This document shows positions 34,556 through 46,078 of a DNA stretch of 64,000 nt, piece by piece. The notes beneath the pieces were generated by a model, which ran no database searches, was not told the origin of the DNA, and saw nothing but the letters and a program-made list of their open reading frames with translations. This stretch comes from Campylobacter sp. RM12651 (GTDB taxonomy: Bacteria > Campylobacterota > Campylobacteria > Campylobacterales > Campylobacteraceae), in contig NZ_CP059600.1 of assembly GCF_022369475.1 (NCBI RefSeq), positions 930,001 through 994,000 of the forward strand. The letters run 5' to 3'. A program made the translations under genes and the position numbers. Positions within the stretch are counted from its first letter, which is position 1. The number at the start of each line of letters is the position of its first letter.

Positions 34556-34888
34556 TTAACTAAATAAATTATCATACAATTGATTTTTATGTTTTGTTTT
34601 TTTGTATTGATTTTGCTTTTTTATTTTCTCTAGAGTATTAAATTTGCTAATTAGCTCAAATCTGTCTAATTGAGAAAAACAGCATAAATTTACAAAATTT
34701 TCTAATTCTTTTGAATATGTAGAATCAAGATAAACTGGCTCACATTTATTTAGTAATTTTAAATTCTGCTCTATGCTAGATGCGAAAATACCATCTGAAA
34801 AATCTTCTTTTTTTAAGGCTAAAGCAAAGCGATTAGCAGCTTTTTCTAAAGCTCTTAAGTATTTTACACGCTTTGCTTTATCGTTCAT
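34556..34888 (-). CDS. Conserved small protein of unknown function next to efp
   Basis: 110 residues, very Lys/Leu/Asn-rich and helical, with no signal peptide or membrane segment. The KRVKYLRALEKAANRFALAL start looks like an amphipathic helix. It follows efp by two bases; a hypothetical gene of this size beside efp is also what I recall in C. jejuni. Function not recognised. Confidence 0.55.
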   Translation of the reverse strand: MNDKAKRVKYLRALEKAANRFALALKKEDFSDGIFASSIEQNLKLLNKCEPVYLDSTYSKELENFVNLCCFSQLDRFELISKFNTLEKIKKQNQYKKTKHKNQLYDNLFS

Positions 34889-34890
34889 AA

Positions 34891-35460
34891 TTATTTATTA
34901 GCTCTTTCTATATACTCGCCTCTTTGAGTATCTACTCTAATAACTTCCCCTTCTAATACATGGAAAGGTATTTGAACAACTGCACCACTTTCTAAAGTAG
35001 CTGGCTTTTTATTAGAGCCTTGTGTGTCACCCTTGAAATTCGGTTGAGTTTCAACTATTTTTAGTTCAACAACTTGCGGAACTTCAACGCCTATTGCTTT
35101 TCCGTTATGGAATAATACGCTTACATTCATACCATCAATCATCCATTTTCTACTTTCGCCAACATCTTCTTCTGTTATAGCTACTTGCTCATAAGTCTCA
35201 TTATCCATAAATTGGCAAAATTCTCCATCATCATATAAATATTGCATTTCTTTTTCTACTAAGTTAGGAGATTCACATTTATCACCTGCGTGGAAAGTTT
35301 TTTCTAAAACCTTACCATTTATGAAAGATTTTATTTTTATTCTTACGAAAGCAGGACCTTTACCTGGCTTTACATGTTGATATTCCACTATTTTATAAGG
35401 AACTCCTTCTATTTCTATTTTTAAACCTTTTTTTAAATCACCCATTGAATAAGATGCCAT
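34891..35460 (-). CDS. efp: Elongation factor P
   Basis: Rescues ribosomes stalled at polyproline. The 189-residue, three-domain protein has the loop [13 protein letters not shown] with Lys34, the site modified in other bacteria, and the C-terminal signature [18 protein letters not shown]. Full length. Ribosome binding site AAGGAT five to eight bases upstream. Confidence 0.95.
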   Translation of the reverse strand: MASYSMGDLKKGLKIEIEGVPYKIVEYQHVKPGKGPAFVRIKIKSFINGKVLEKTFHAGDKCESPNLVEKEMQYLYDDGEFCQFMDNETYEQVAITEEDVGESRKWMIDGMNVSVLFHNGKAIGVEVPQVVELKIVETQPNFKGDTQGSNKKPATLESGAVVQIPFHVLEGEVIRVDTQRGEYIERANK

Positions 35461-35483
35461 TTTGTTAATCCTTTAAAATTAAA

Positions 35484-35966
35484 TTAAATCCAAATTTCTT
35501 CAAAATCAGAATTGATATTATAGTTTTTTAAACTATCTATAAGGTAATGTAATAAAGAAATATTGTTAGTATCTATGACTATCTGAGAATATTTTTTATT
35601 ATTAATTAAAAAATATTTCAAATTTAAATTAGATATAGTTTGTTTTACACAAAATAAAGAATAATTATCGTTTTTATCTATATTTAATTTAAAAAATTTC
35701 TTTTTACTTAAATTACCTGTATCTTGTAATTCAAAATGAACATAAAGTTCATTTGATATTGGGTAAGAATCTCCCAATTCATCTTTAGCTAATTTAGCAT
35801 ACCACTCATTATTTGATATTTTATTTTTAATAATTTCAATATTTTCATCAATAATTTTAGAAATCTGCAAATCTTTATAATTTGCAGATTTTATTAATAG
35901 CATTAAAACCAATACTAAAATAAAAAAAATTATTCCAAATATAAAATATAACGAGTGTTGTTTCAT
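35484..35966 (-). CDS. Single-pass membrane protein of unknown function downstream of rpsA
   Basis: 160 residues with one N-terminal membrane helix (about 6-27) and a soluble part rich in Asn, Lys, Ile and Leu, likely periplasmic. Starts two bases after rpsA stops, the same neighbour position as a C. jejuni gene I recall (Cj0892c). No domain recognised. Possibly co-transcribed from rpsA into efp. Confidence 0.6.
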   Translation of the reverse strand: MKQHSLYFIFGIIFFILVLVLMLLIKSANYKDLQISKIIDENIEIIKNKISNNEWYAKLAKDELGDSYPISNELYVHFELQDTGNLSKKKFFKLNIDKNDNYSLFCVKQTISNLNLKYFLINNKKYSQIVIDTNNISLLHYLIDSLKNYNINSDFEEIWI

Positions 35967-35968
35967 TA

Positions 35969-37624
35969 CTATTGTAATTGATCTTTAATTATATCACCTA
36001 TTGTAATTTTATCATCAGAATTAAATTTTTCTAAATCTTCACGAGTTTTAATTAAATTTAATTTTTTTATACTTAAGCGAATTTTACCATTTCTAGTGAA
36101 AATTAAAGCTCCTTCAATTTCATCTCCAATATTAGGCTTAACTTCTCCTAAATCTTCATTTTTAATTAAAGCTTCAACTTTATCATTTACTTTAACGAAC
36201 ACTCCAAAGTCTTTAATATCGCTTACAATACCTTTAATAACATCACCTAATCTATGTTCTTTAGCAAATAATGAACTAGGACTTTCTTCTAAATGTTTAA
36301 CACTTAAAGAAATTTTTTGGTTTTCACTATCAATTTTTCTAATTTTAACTTTTACTTTATCCCCTACTTTATAAACTTTTTTGCAAGTTTCATTTTCAGT
36401 CCAAGATATATCATCATTTAATAATAAACCTTCAATATTGTCAATTTTAACAAAAGCTCCAAAATTTGTAATAGTGCTAATCTCGCCTTCAACAATATCT
36501 CCTACTTTAAATTTCTCATTAAAGCCATCAAAAGGTTTTGGAAGTAAATTTTTAAGAGATACTCTTAAACGGCGTTTTTCATAATCTATTTCAATTACTT
36601 CAACATCAATTTCTTGACCTTCTTTTAAATAATCTCTTGGATTTTTAACATTTTTATCCCAAGAAATTTCACTTATATGTAAAAATCCTTCAATATCATT
36701 TCCTAAATCTACAAAAGCTCCATAATTTTCAATATTAGAAACTACTACTTTTAAAATATCTCCAATTTCTAAGCTATCTTTAATTTCATCCCAAGGGTCA
36801 CTTAAAGCTGCTTTAATTGATAAAGAAATATGTTTCTTCTCTTCATCATATCCTACAATTTTTACTAAAACTTTATCCCCTTCTTTGTATAAAGTACTAG
36901 GATTTACAGGACCTTTATAAGATATTTCGCTATAATGAACCAAGCCATCAACTCCACCAATATCAACAAACATTCCATAGCTTGTAAGTTTTCTAACAAC
37001 ACCTTCTTTAAGTTCTGAATCGTTGATTATATTATTAATTAATTCTTTTTTCTTTTTGCGGTCTTCTTCGTTTGCTTTTCTTTTTGACACAACTATACTT
37101 TGTGTTTCTTCATCAATTTTTAATATTTTAACTTTAATTTTTTTATTCATTAAAGTATTAATTTCTTTATGAGAGCATTGTGATTTTGGTAAGAAAAATT
37201 CTACTTCATTATTATCTACTGCAACAAAACCACCACGATTTTTTCCTATAATTTTTACTTCAAAAGTATCGTTATTGTCTTCATTATAGTTTTTAATAAA
37301 TTCAACTACTTTTTCTTTACGAAGTGCTTTTTTGTATGATAATAAACGGCGTCCATTATAACTACCTACAACTGTTACTTTAATAACATCATCAACATTA
37401 AATAATAGCTTATCATCTTTTGTGATTTCACTAATATTTAAAACACCTTCTGATTTATCTTGTATATCAACAAATACTTCGTCGCCTTCAATTTTAATAA
37501 TTTTTCCATCAATTACTGAAATATTTTCAGGATTTTTTTCGCTTTCAAACTCATCTAACATTGCCGCGAAATCAATGTTTTCTAAATCTTCTAAATTGTT
37601 ATGAGCTCCATTTAACTTAGCCAT
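35969..37624 (-). CDS. rpsA: 30S ribosomal protein S1
   Basis: 551 residues with six S1 RNA-binding domains at about 75-residue intervals; the repeats GMFVDIGGVDGLVHYSEIS, GAFVDLGNDIEGFLHISEIS, GAFVKIDNIEGLLLNDDIS and GVFVKVNDKVEALIKNEDL are easy to see. It brings mRNA to the 30S subunit. Usual length for the group. Preceded by the ispH-aroA-pheT-pheS run, an order conserved in C. jejuni. Confidence 0.95.
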   Translation of the reverse strand: MAKLNGAHNNLEDLENIDFAAMLDEFESEKNPENISVIDGKIIKIEGDEVFVDIQDKSEGVLNISEITKDDKLLFNVDDVIKVTVVGSYNGRRLLSYKKALRKEKVVEFIKNYNEDNNDTFEVKIIGKNRGGFVAVDNNEVEFFLPKSQCSHKEINTLMNKKIKVKILKIDEETQSIVVSKRKANEEDRKKKKELINNIINDSELKEGVVRKLTSYGMFVDIGGVDGLVHYSEISYKGPVNPSTLYKEGDKVLVKIVGYDEEKKHISLSIKAALSDPWDEIKDSLEIGDILKVVVSNIENYGAFVDLGNDIEGFLHISEISWDKNVKNPRDYLKEGQEIDVEVIEIDYEKRRLRVSLKNLLPKPFDGFNEKFKVGDIVEGEISTITNFGAFVKIDNIEGLLLNDDISWTENETCKKVYKVGDKVKVKIRKIDSENQKISLSVKHLEESPSSLFAKEHRLGDVIKGIVSDIKDFGVFVKVNDKVEALIKNEDLGEVKPNIGDEIEGALIFTRNGKIRLSIKKLNLIKTREDLEKFNSDDKITIGDIIKDQLQ

Positions 37625-37708
37625 TTTGGTCCTTTTGTAATAAAATTAATCAAATTAAGAAATGATTGTGCCCTATTCTATCACTATTTCACTTATGACT
37701 ATTTAATA

Positions 37709-38536
37709 TTAAGTAAAATTTTCTATTTTTTTAACAACTTTATCAATAATCCATTCAGGTGTGCTAGCTCCTGCACTAATTCCGCATAGATTTTTATCCT
37801 TAAACCAATTAAAATCTAATTCATTTTCATTTTCAATTAAATAACTATCTTTGCAATGCTCTTTTGCTATTAAAAATAATTGCTTTGTATTTGAGCTATT
37901 TTTACCGCCAACAATTATCATAACATCACTTTTCATTGCAAGAATTTTAATAGCTTCTTGGTTTTTAAATGTTGCATCGCAAATTGTATTAAAAACTCTT
38001 ACTTCTTTTACTTTTAACATTAAAAAATTAGCTATTTGCATAAATTTTTCTACTTTTTTTGTAGTTTGACTTACTAAAGCTACTTTATTTTTAAACTTAA
38101 TATCTATCAGTTCTTTTTCATCTAAAACTACATAATTATTAGTAGTAGCATAACTTCTTACGCTTTTTACTTCTGGATGATTGCTATCACCAAAAATAAC
38201 AATTTCATACCCTTCGTTGCTCATTTTTTCCACAATTTCTTGTGGCTTTTTAACGAAAGGGCAAGTTGCGTCTATAATTTCTCTACCACTTTCTTTTAAT
38301 ATGTCTAAGTCTTGTTTTGTTATTCCATGCGTTCTTATAATAGCCTTTTTCTCATCATTTAATTCTGTTATATCATTAATAGTCTTTACATTAAAATCGT
38401 TCTTTAATCTTGATATTTCATCATTATTGTGAATTAATGGCCCAATGGTGGCTGCATCTTTAGTCTTTTCTGCTTGTTTGATAGCTCTTTTAACTCCAAA
38501 ACAAAATCCGTAACTTTTAGCTAATTCTATTTTCAT
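37709..38536 (-). CDS. ispH: 4-hydroxy-3-methylbut-2-enyl diphosphate reductase
   Basis: Last step of the MEP isoprenoid pathway. The 275-residue protein carries the three cluster Cys: Cys12 (YGFCFGVKRA), Cys92 (DATCPFVKKPQE) and Cys186 (NTICDATFKNQEA), the active-site Glu/His of IIRTHGI and the C-terminal GISAGASTPEWII. Starts three bases after aroA ends. Confidence 0.95.
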   Translation of the reverse strand: MKIELAKSYGFCFGVKRAIKQAEKTKDAATIGPLIHNNDEISRLKNDFNVKTINDITELNDEKKAIIRTHGITKQDLDILKESGREIIDATCPFVKKPQEIVEKMSNEGYEIVIFGDSNHPEVKSVRSYATTNNYVVLDEKELIDIKFKNKVALVSQTTKKVEKFMQIANFLMLKVKEVRVFNTICDATFKNQEAIKILAMKSDVMIIVGGKNSSNTKQLFLIAKEHCKDSYLIENENELDFNWFKDKNLCGISAGASTPEWIIDKVVKKIENFT

Positions 38537-38539
38537 ATT

Positions 38540-39817
38540 TTATTGTCTTTCAAATAAAGATAAAATTTCATAAAAATTTGTAAAAGAAGCATCTACACAT
38601 TCAACATTGTCAATTTCTATTTCATAATCTTTAGCTAGCAAAGAAAAACTCATAGCTATTCTGTGGTCTGCAAAACTTTTTAGTATTACATTATTATTTT
38701 TTATACTTTTTCCAACAACCATAAATCCATCTTCAAATTCTTCGTATTCAACACCTAAAATTGAATAATTTTCAAGGACAGCCTTTATTCTATCGCTTTC
38801 TTTTACTCTTAATTCTTTTGCATTTTTGACAATAGAATTTCCTTCAGCATATAAAAATGCTATTGATAATGCTGGTATTTCATCAATTAGCCAAGAAATA
38901 TTTTCACTAACTTCAACTGCCTTTAATTTAGAACTTTTTATAGTAATGGTTCCTATATTTTCATAATCATTTTTCTCTATTTGATATGTAATATTTGCCC
39001 CCATTTTTTCAAGAATTTTAAATGCTTCAATTCTAGTTTTATTTAAAAGCATATTTTTTAAAACTAGAGTGGAATTATCACTGATAGCACATAAAACAGC
39101 AAAGAAAAATGCAGAAGAAGGGTCATTTGGAACTTCTATTTCATACGATTGTAATTTATCTTGTAATGGTTTTACTTCTATTTTAGAACCATCTGTTTTT
39201 ATTGGTGCTTTTATCATTTTTAATAAATTTTCTGAATGGTCTCTGCTTAATTCGCTTTCGTATATTTCGCAACCATTACTCAATAATCCAGCTAATATTA
39301 ATGCAGTTTTTACTTGTGCTGATTTTAGAGTATTTTCAAAAGTAAAATAATCTATTTTCTTTCCCCTAATTGCTAAAGGAGCATAATTTGCCCCTTCTCT
39401 ACCATCAATTTTAGCCCCTAGTTTATTAAGTATATCGCTTACTCTTTTCATAGGTCTTTTGTTTAAATATTCATCTCCGCTTAAAACAAAAAAACCATCT
39501 TGACTAGCTAAAAAACCAATTAAAAGTCTCATTAGTGTCCCAGAATTTCCACAATCTAAAACTACATTAGGAGATTTGATAGCATTAGGCGGTGTTATAA
39601 ATAATTCATTTTTATCTTCATATATTTTTATTGTAGCACCTAAATTTCTTACAACTTCTAAAGTATGTAGGCAATCTTGTGCGTAAAGATAATTTTTAAC
39701 CTTACACTCCCCATTAGTTAATAAAGAAAATAAAGCAGCTCTATGAGAGATAGATTTATCTGCAGCTATATTTTCCAAAACTAAATCAAATTGTTTATTT
39801 AATGCTTTTATTCTCAT
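38540..39817 (-). CDS. aroA: 3-phosphoshikimate 1-carboxyvinyltransferase (EPSP synthase)
   Basis: Sixth step of the shikimate pathway. 425 residues: N-terminal DKSISHRAALFS (Lys and Ser of the shikimate 3-phosphate site), the LDCGNSGTLMRLLIGFLA loop, SGDEYLNKRPM, and C-terminal RVKESDRIKA and DHRIAMSFSLLA. Overlaps pheT by four bases. Confidence 0.95.
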   Translation of the reverse strand: MRIKALNKQFDLVLENIAADKSISHRAALFSLLTNGECKVKNYLYAQDCLHTLEVVRNLGATIKIYEDKNELFITPPNAIKSPNVVLDCGNSGTLMRLLIGFLASQDGFFVLSGDEYLNKRPMKRVSDILNKLGAKIDGREGANYAPLAIRGKKIDYFTFENTLKSAQVKTALILAGLLSNGCEIYESELSRDHSENLLKMIKAPIKTDGSKIEVKPLQDKLQSYEIEVPNDPSSAFFFAVLCAISDNSTLVLKNMLLNKTRIEAFKILEKMGANITYQIEKNDYENIGTITIKSSKLKAVEVSENISWLIDEIPALSIAFLYAEGNSIVKNAKELRVKESDRIKAVLENYSILGVEYEEFEDGFMVVGKSIKNNNVILKSFADHRIAMSFSLLAKDYEIEIDNVECVDASFTNFYEILSLFERQ

Positions 39818-42120
39818 CTTAATTTTAATCCTATTTTATCTAATTCACTAATAATTTCATTCATTTCATTATTTATATCATCATTTTTTAATACTTTTTC
39901 ATCATCAACAAATGAAAAACTTATACTTAAACTTTCATAATTTTTTAAGCTTTCATCTTGATATAAATCTACGATTTTAAAATCTTTTAAATTCTTAATG
40001 TTTAATTTATTTATAGTTGATTTTATAACTGAATAATCATAATTTTTAGGCACTAAAATACTTAAATCTCTAGTTGTTCCTTGGAATTTTGAATAAGCTT
40101 TTGCTTGTATAAAATCATACTCTAAAGCATTAAAATCAATTTCGCATAAATAAGTAACCGGTAATTCTAATTCATTTTCTAAATGTAAATCTAATCTTCC
40201 AACTACCCCTATTTTTTGATTGTTTTTATAAATATCAGCTCTTTCAAATTCGCTAAATAAATGATAATCACTAGATTTTAATTGAAAATCCTTTAATATT
40301 GTTTTTAATTCATTTAAGAATGTGAAAAAATCAACATTTTTAGGTTTTGCATGATTTTTTAAATTTGCATTTTCACTTAAGCCAGAGCTAATTAAAGCAA
40401 ATTTTTTATTTTCTTGTCCGTTTTCATCAAATACACTACCAATTTCAAATAATTTTACTGATTTTCTTGAATTATTAAAATTAAAACTAGCTTGTTTTAA
40501 AAGTGTGCTAATGATAGAGCTTCTTAGCGTATTCATTTCATTTGTGATTGGGTTTATAATTTCATTTTTGATATATTTTAAATTTAATTTTTCTAAAAAT
40601 TCTTTGCTATCAAAAACATAGCCAATACTTTCAAAATATCCACACATTAAAGCTCTATTTCTTAATTCAAGAGATTTTTTATATTTTAAATAAGTGTTGT
40701 TTGTTCTGTTTAATTCATAAAAATCAAGTGGTTTAGGCTTAATATTATCAATGCCAATCATTCTTACTATTTCTTCACAAATATCAGCAGAATTATTAAT
40801 ATCATGTCTATAAAATGGAACTTTTAAATATAGATTATCTTCAGCAATACTTAATTCAAACCCTAATCTTTTTAAAATTTTCACAACATCATTTTTTTCG
40901 CAAGACTGACCTATCATATTTTCAAGCTCACTAATATTACAATTAATTGATATTTTTTCTTTGCTTGGGGTATTTTGACAAGAACTACCATAAATTTTAA
41001 TGTTTTTATTAAGTTGTAATAAATTAAATAAATAATCAATTCCTATATTAAGCTCTGGTTCGCTACCCCTAAAACTTCTATAAATATCTGTATTTTTATA
41101 ATTTTTATGGGTATTTGCGATTATTTTAGGATTTACATAATTTGCAATTATGATTATTTTTTTACTATCTTTATCTATTTTAAATTCTTCATTTTGTGTA
41201 ATTCCAGCAATTGCTAATTCTTTATCTTTATACTTAATAACAAATTCTTTGTTTTCTTTGGTTTTTACATCTAAACTTATTTGCTCGCATTCATTACATA
41301 ATTTGCTTAAATCAACTGCATTAAATAATACCCCGCTTGCATGTGTTGTATAAGATAATAAGTTTTCTATAGCATTATCTTTTAATTCTTCAATACTAGC
41401 TAATCTTAATTTAACCTTTAAAGTATTTTCAATATTATTTAATAATTCTATTGCTTTTATATTTAAATTACCATCAATTCCATCACTAAAATGAACATTT
41501 AAAATTCTTCTAATACCTTCTGCATTATCAATATCTTTAAAAGGTTTCTTTTCTTTTAAATTAATATCTAATGCTGCACTTAAATCTCTTGCTATACCAT
41601 TAATACTTAAGCAATCCCCACGATTAGGAGTTAGCTCAATTTCAATTAATTCATCATTAAATAAAGGATATTCGCATAATTCTTTACCTAAAGTAAGTTC
41701 GCCTATACTACTATCTAAAACCATAATGCCATCATTTATTTTAGCAAATCCAAGTTCAGTTGATGAGCATATCATTCCATTGCTCTCAACCCCACGCAAT
41801 TTAGCTTTTTTAATAGTAATATCACCAATTTGTGCACCTTCTAAACTAACTGCTACAAATTGCCCTGCTTCAACATTTTTAGCTCCACATACGATTTGTA
41901 AAACTTCATTACCAACATCTACTTGGCAAATGCTTAATTTTTCAGCATCAGGGTGCTTTTCTTTACTCATTACTTTTGCAACTACAACTTTTTTAGGAGC
42001 TATAATTGTAGTTACTCCATCAACTTCTAAACCTATGCTATTTAAAGTTTTTACTAATTCATCTGTGCTAATATTTTTTAAGTCTATAAATTCATTTAAC
42101 CAATTCTTACTAATTATCAT
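39814..42120 (-). CDS. pheT: Phenylalanyl-tRNA synthetase beta subunit
   Basis: 768 residues in the usual order: tRNA-binding (EMAP-like) domain from about 40 with [20 protein letters not shown] and VCGAKN, B3/B4 editing domain with [17 protein letters not shown]5 domain, synthetase-like core with [16 protein letters not shown], and the C-terminal ferredoxin-fold anticodon-binding domain with [12 protein letters not shown]. It overlaps pheS and aroA by four bases each. Confidence 0.95.
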   Translation of the reverse strand: MIISKNWLNEFIDLKNISTDELVKTLNSIGLEVDGVTTIIAPKKVVVAKVMSKEKHPDAEKLSICQVDVGNEVLQIVCGAKNVEAGQFVAVSLEGAQIGDITIKKAKLRGVESNGMICSSTELGFAKINDGIMVLDSSIGELTLGKELCEYPLFNDELIEIELTPNRGDCLSINGIARDLSAALDINLKEKKPFKDIDNAEGIRRILNVHFSDGIDGNLNIKAIELLNNIENTLKVKLRLASIEELKDNAIENLLSYTTHASGVLFNAVDLSKLCNECEQISLDVKTKENKEFVIKYKDKELAIAGITQNEEFKIDKDSKKIIIIANYVNPKIIANTHKNYKNTDIYRSFRGSEPELNIGIDYLFNLLQLNKNIKIYGSSCQNTPSKEKISINCNISELENMIGQSCEKNDVVKILKRLGFELSIAEDNLYLKVPFYRHDINNSADICEEIVRMIGIDNIKPKPLDFYELNRTNNTYLKYKKSLELRNRALMCGYFESIGYVFDSKEFLEKLNLKYIKNEIINPITNEMNTLRSSIISTLLKQASFNFNNSRKSVKLFEIGSVFDENGQENKKFALISSGLSENANLKNHAKPKNVDFFTFLNELKTILKDFQLKSSDYHLFSEFERADIYKNNQKIGVVGRLDLHLENELELPVTYLCEIDFNALEYDFIQAKAYSKFQGTTRDLSILVPKNYDYSVIKSTINKLNIKNLKDFKIVDLYQDESLKNYESLSISFSFVDDEKVLKNDDINNEMNEIISELDKIGLKLR

Positions 42121-43109
42121 TTAAATTGCTCCAATAATCTTAAATCTCCTTCAAATAATGACCTTAAATCAGGTATTTTATGAAGTAGCATTGCAAATCG
42201 CTCAACTCCTAAACCAAAAGCATATCCGCTAACATTTTTATAGCCAACATTTTTAAATACATTTGGATGAACCATACCACAACCCATAACTTCAATAAAG
42301 CCAGTTTGCTTACAAATTCTACAACCACAACCGCCGCAGAATACACAAGATATATCAACTTCTGCACTAGGCTCTGTGAATGGGAAAAAGCTTGGACGAA
42401 ATCTAACTTTTACATCTCCGAACATATATCTTAAAAATTCTTCTAAAACATATTTTAAATTAGCAAAAGATATTTTATCCCCATCTTCAACCACAAGCAT
42501 TTCTATTTGATGAAACATAGGAGTGTGTGTAATATCAAAATCTCTTCTAAATACGGCACCAGGTGCAATCATTCTAATAGGTGGATTTTGTTTTTTCATA
42601 GTTCTTATTTGCACCGGACTTGTTTGAGTTCTAAGTAGTAATTTATCTATAAAATAAAAAGTATCTTGCATATCTCTAGCAGGATGTGATTTAGGTAAAT
42701 TTAAAGCTTCAAAATTATGAAAGTCGTCTTCAATCAACGGACCTTCTTCAAGACTAAAATTTTGTCTTAAAAAATAATCAATTATCTTATCCATTGTGCT
42801 CATTACAGGATGAAGAGCACCAGAATTTGAACGCTCATCAAAATAAGCAAAATTGAAAGCATCTTTTTTAGCTTTTGCTTTTATAAATTCATCTTTTAAA
42901 TATTTTTGCTTTTGAATAAATTTATCATTAAATTCATCTCTTAATTTATTTAAAATTTCTGCTTTTTGTTTTTTTTCATCACCTTCTAAGTCTTTTAACT
43001 TAGCAAATTCACTTGTTAAATAACCTTTTTTACCAAGAATTTGCACCTTTATTTGCTCTAATTCTTCAAGCGAAGAACAATTATCTAAACTAATTAAAAT
43101 ATCTTCCAA
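42117..43109 (-). CDS. pheS: Phenylalanyl-tRNA synthetase alpha subunit
   Basis: 330-residue catalytic subunit: N-terminal coiled coil (1-85), class II motif 2 near [13 protein letters not shown], the phenylalanine-binding [13 protein letters not shown] block, a Cys-rich [16 protein letters not shown] zinc-type segment and the motif 3 [10 protein letters not shown]. First gene of the pheS-pheT-aroA-ispH unit, divergent from the HIT gene. Confidence 0.95.
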   Translation of the reverse strand: MEDILISLDNCSSLEELEQIKVQILGKKGYLTSEFAKLKDLEGDEKKQKAEILNKLRDEFNDKFIQKQKYLKDEFIKAKAKKDAFNFAYFDERSNSGALHPVMSTMDKIIDYFLRQNFSLEEGPLIEDDFHNFEALNLPKSHPARDMQDTFYFIDKLLLRTQTSPVQIRTMKKQNPPIRMIAPGAVFRRDFDITHTPMFHQIEMLVVEDGDKISFANLKYVLEEFLRYMFGDVKVRFRPSFFPFTEPSAEVDISCVFCGGCGCRICKQTGFIEVMGCGMVHPNVFKNVGYKNVSGYAFGLGVERFAMLLHKIPDLRSLFEGDLRLLEQFK

Positions 43110-43193
43110 GAGTTAGCCTTTTTATTGATTTTTTACAATTTTAGTGTAAATTACATAAATAAACGATTAAGACTATTAAAAAAAGGAAAGAAA

Positions 43194-43556
43194 ATGAGCG
43201 ATTTAAATGTTTTTGAAAGAATTGTAATAGGCGAACTCCCATCTAGTAAAGTTTTAGAAAATGATGAATTTTTAGCATTTCACGATATAGATCCAAAAGC
43301 TCCTGTTCATATATTAATAATTCCTAAAAAAAGATTTGTAAGTTTTCAAGAAGTTGACGGTGCTACAATGGCAAAAATGACAGATTTTATTCACGAAGTT
43401 GCAAAATTATTAGGACTTGATAAAAGCGGATATAAATTACTTACTAATGTAGGTGCTGATGCAGGACAAGAAGTGTTTCATTTACATTTTCATATGCTAG
43501 GTGGATTAAAACTATTTATCCCAAAAGTTGAAGAAAATAAAGAAGCATTATTTTAA
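43194..43556 (+). CDS. HIT-family nucleotide-binding protein
   Basis: 120 residues from ATG 43194, which has AAAAGGAAAG just upstream; the frame is open to 43125, but that extension is not family-like. Purine-nucleoside phosphoramidase/HINT type: AFHDIDPKAPVHILIIPKK and the histidine triad segment HLHFHMLGG near the end. A lone plus-strand gene in a minus-strand region, divergent from pheS as in C. jejuni. Confidence 0.92.
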   Translation: MSDLNVFERIVIGELPSSKVLENDEFLAFHDIDPKAPVHILIIPKKRFVSFQEVDGATMAKMTDFIHEVAKLLGLDKSGYKLLTNVGADAGQEVFHLHFHMLGGLKLFIPKVEENKEALF

Positions 43557-43562
43557 TTTAAC

Positions 43563-43583
43563 TTCCTAGCATTTAGCTAGGAA
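43563..43583. terminator. Bidirectional terminator between the HIT gene and the peroxidase gene
   Basis: Perfect 8-bp stem TTCCTAGC / GCTAGGAA with a 5-base loop and a T-rich 3' side, between converging genes. Confidence 0.8.
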
Positions 43584-43587
43584 TGTT

Positions 43588-44616
43588 TTAATATTCTAAA
43601 TCAGGTTTGATTGTTTTAGAAGTTGAAGCAGGTAAGCTAGGATATGTAATATCAGGCATTTTACCTGTTAGTGATTTTAAGAATGTAATTATTAATTGTG
43701 ATTCTTCATCATTTATTTCTATTCCTAATTGGATTTTTCCCATTAATTTAACAGCTTCATCTAATTCCCAAATAGCACCATTATGATAATAAGGTGCGGT
43801 TAATTCAATGTTTCTTAATGTAGGAGCTTTAATTAAACCATCGCTATCTCCTTTAAAATCACCTATATTTGCATATTTATATTTATTAGCTACTTCAAAT
43901 GCTTGTAGTGTCCCACCAAGATTAATACCTGTATGACAAGCAGTGCAACCTTTATCTATAAATAGTTTTAATCCTTGTTTTTCTTCTTTACTTAAAGCTT
44001 TCTCATTACCATTTAAAAATTCATCAAATCTTGATGGAGTTATTAAGGTTCTTTCAAAAATACCAATACTTGTAGCAATTAAATCAAAATCAATTTTTTT
44101 ATCTCCATAAGCTTTTTTAAAATCATTAACATATTCAGGAATTGAAGTAATTTTGCTCACAACTTCACTTGGTATAGCTGCCATTTCTACTGATGATTGG
44201 ATAGGTCCTTTTGCTTGGTCTTGTAAATGACCTGAACGACCATCCCAAAATTGCGAAGAATTAAATACAGAATTATAAACCGTTGGAGAGTTTAGATGAT
44301 GTGGATTAGGAGACCATTTATGCCCTGTACTTGCTGGAACTCCATCAGTTCCACCTAAACCTAAATTATGACAGGTATTACAAGATATAATTCCACTTTT
44401 TGAAATTCTTGGGTCAAAATATAGTTTTTTACCAAGTTCAACTCTTTCTTTAGTGGTAGGATATTCTACATAATCAGGTGCATATTGTTTAATTAATTCT
44501 TCTAATTTGGCTTTATCGCTAGGTATAGCAACCAAACCTGCTTCTTTTGCTTCATCAATTAAACTAGCAGCATTTAAACCTACTAATAAACTTAAAGATA
44601 ACATAATTTTTTTCAT
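43588..44616 (-). CDS. Di-haem cytochrome c peroxidase
   Basis: Periplasmic hydrogen peroxide reductase fed by cytochrome c. 342 residues: signal peptide (cut near residue 16-17), peroxidatic haem site Cys79-Asn-Thr-Cys-His83, the WDGRSGHLQDQAKGPIQ segment, and high-potential haem site Cys224-Thr-Ala-Cys-His228, then MGKIQLG with the axial Met. C. jejuni has two such enzymes; I cannot say which this matches. Ribosome binding site AAAGGAG. Confidence 0.92.
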   Translation of the reverse strand: MKKIMLSLSLLVGLNAASLIDEAKEAGLVAIPSDKAKLEELIKQYAPDYVEYPTTKERVELGKKLYFDPRISKSGIISCNTCHNLGLGGTDGVPASTGHKWSPNPHHLNSPTVYNSVFNSSQFWDGRSGHLQDQAKGPIQSSVEMAAIPSEVVSKITSIPEYVNDFKKAYGDKKIDFDLIATSIGIFERTLITPSRFDEFLNGNEKALSKEEKQGLKLFIDKGCTACHTGINLGGTLQAFEVANKYKYANIGDFKGDSDGLIKAPTLRNIELTAPYYHNGAIWELDEAVKLMGKIQLGIEINDEESQLIITFLKSLTGKMPDITYPSLPASTSKTIKPDLEY

Positions 44617-44840
44617 TATTTTCTCCTTTTAATTAAAGTAAAAAGATTATAAAGTTTTTTAGATAATAAAAAATATTATTTATATAAAATTTTAAAATTT
44701 TGTAATTTATTTTTTGATAAAAAATATTATTTAATTCATCACTATGCTTTGTGTAAAAATTAAAATAAATATCGTAATAATATTGTTTTAAATAGCTAGA
44801 AAATAGAATTAGATTGTAAATAAATATAGAAATAGAATAA

Positions 44841-44868
44841 TTTTAGGTCTTAATGAAAAGACCTAAAA
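44841..44868. terminator. Terminator after argG
   Basis: Perfect 11-bp stem TTTTAGGTCTT / AAGACCTAAAA with a 6-base loop, eight bases downstream of the argG stop on the minus strand. Confidence 0.8.
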
Positions 44869-44875
44869 TATTAAA

Positions 44876-46069
44876 TTAAGATTTTTTTAGTGCTCTAATT
44901 TTTGCACTTAAGCTAAATAGTCTTATAAATCCTGCTGCATCAAATTGATTATAAACTTCATCTTCACTAAAAGTTGCAAAATCTTTATCATAAAGACTAT
45001 TAGGAGAGCTTTTACTCATTGCATTGCAATTGCCTTTATATAATTCTATAATTATTTCTCCATTTAAATCTTTGCTAAATTCATTAATCGCAGCACTAAT
45101 AGCAGCTCTTGTAGGGCAAAACCACTTACCATCATACACTAAATAGCTCATTTCAAGTCCTAACATAGCTCTTAATTTTAAGCTATCTCTATCAAGAACG
45201 ATTTGCTCTAACGCTCTTAAAGCAGTATTTATAATTGTTCCGCCAGGTGTTTCATAACATCCCCTTGATTTCATTCCTACAAGCCTATTTTCTACAATAT
45301 CAATCCTACCAACTCCGTGTTTTGCCCCTATTTCATTAAGCTTATTTAAAGCTTCATAAGGACTTAGACTAATATCATTTACCTTTGTAACCACACCTTT
45401 TTCAATGCTTAATTTTACTAATTCAGCTTCATTAGGAGCGATTTTTGGATTTACACTTAGACAAAAACAATCTTCATTATTAAAAGTCGTTGTATCTTCT
45501 AAAACCCCGCCTTCAGTTGAAATATGCCAAGCGTTTGCATCTTTGCTATAGATTTTTTCTTTACTCGCTGTTGTTTTAATATTTTTTAATGCTAAAAAAT
45601 CAAGCAAATCTTCTCTTGATTTCATATTCCAAATTCTCCAAGGAGCTATAACTTCTAACTTAGGTGCTAGTGCGTTTATAGTATATTCAAATCTTACTTG
45701 ATCATTACCTTTTCCTGTAGCTCCATGTGCGATAGCATCAGCATTAATGCTTATTGCATAATCAACTAAAGCCTTAGCAATTACCGGTCTTGCCATTGAA
45801 GTGCCTAGTAAATATGTGCCTTCATATAATGCCCCGCTTAAAATTGTAGGATATATATAGTTTTTAACAAAATCTTCTTTTAAATCAACTACCACACAAT
45901 CTTTTGCTCCTGAATTAAATGCCTTTTGTTTAACATCTACTAATTCATTTTTATCTTGACCAACATCAGCTACTAAAGCATACACTTCACAATCATAATT
46001 TTCTTTAAGCCAAGGAATAATTGCTGAAGTATCAAGACCCCCGCTATAAGCTAAAACAATTTTTTTCAT
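44876..46069 (-). CDS. argG: Argininosuccinate synthase
   Basis: Joins citrulline and aspartate with ATP in arginine synthesis. 397 residues with the PP-loop [10 protein letters not shown] (8-17), [25 protein letters not shown] and [17 protein letters not shown]. Starts nine bases after a solute-binding-protein gene on the same strand, so the two probably form one operon, itself preceded by a leader ORF ending Arg-Leu-Arg-stop. Confidence 0.95.
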   Translation of the reverse strand: MKKIVLAYSGGLDTSAIIPWLKENYDCEVYALVADVGQDKNELVDVKQKAFNSGAKDCVVVDLKEDFVKNYIYPTILSGALYEGTYLLGTSMARPVIAKALVDYAISINADAIAHGATGKGNDQVRFEYTINALAPKLEVIAPWRIWNMKSREDLLDFLALKNIKTTASKEKIYSKDANAWHISTEGGVLEDTTTFNNEDCFCLSVNPKIAPNEAELVKLSIEKGVVTKVNDISLSPYEALNKLNEIGAKHGVGRIDIVENRLVGMKSRGCYETPGGTIINTALRALEQIVLDRDSLKLRAMLGLEMSYLVYDGKWFCPTRAAISAAINEFSKDLNGEIIIELYKGNCNAMSKSSPNSLYDKDFATFSEDEVYNQFDAAGFIRLFSLSAKIRALKKS

Positions 46070-46078
46070 ACTTTCTCC

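Noticed and set aside
43125-43193. N-terminal extension of the HIT protein from ATG 43125
   Set aside because: The family begins near the Met at 43194, which has a strong ribosome binding site; the extension spans the promoter region.
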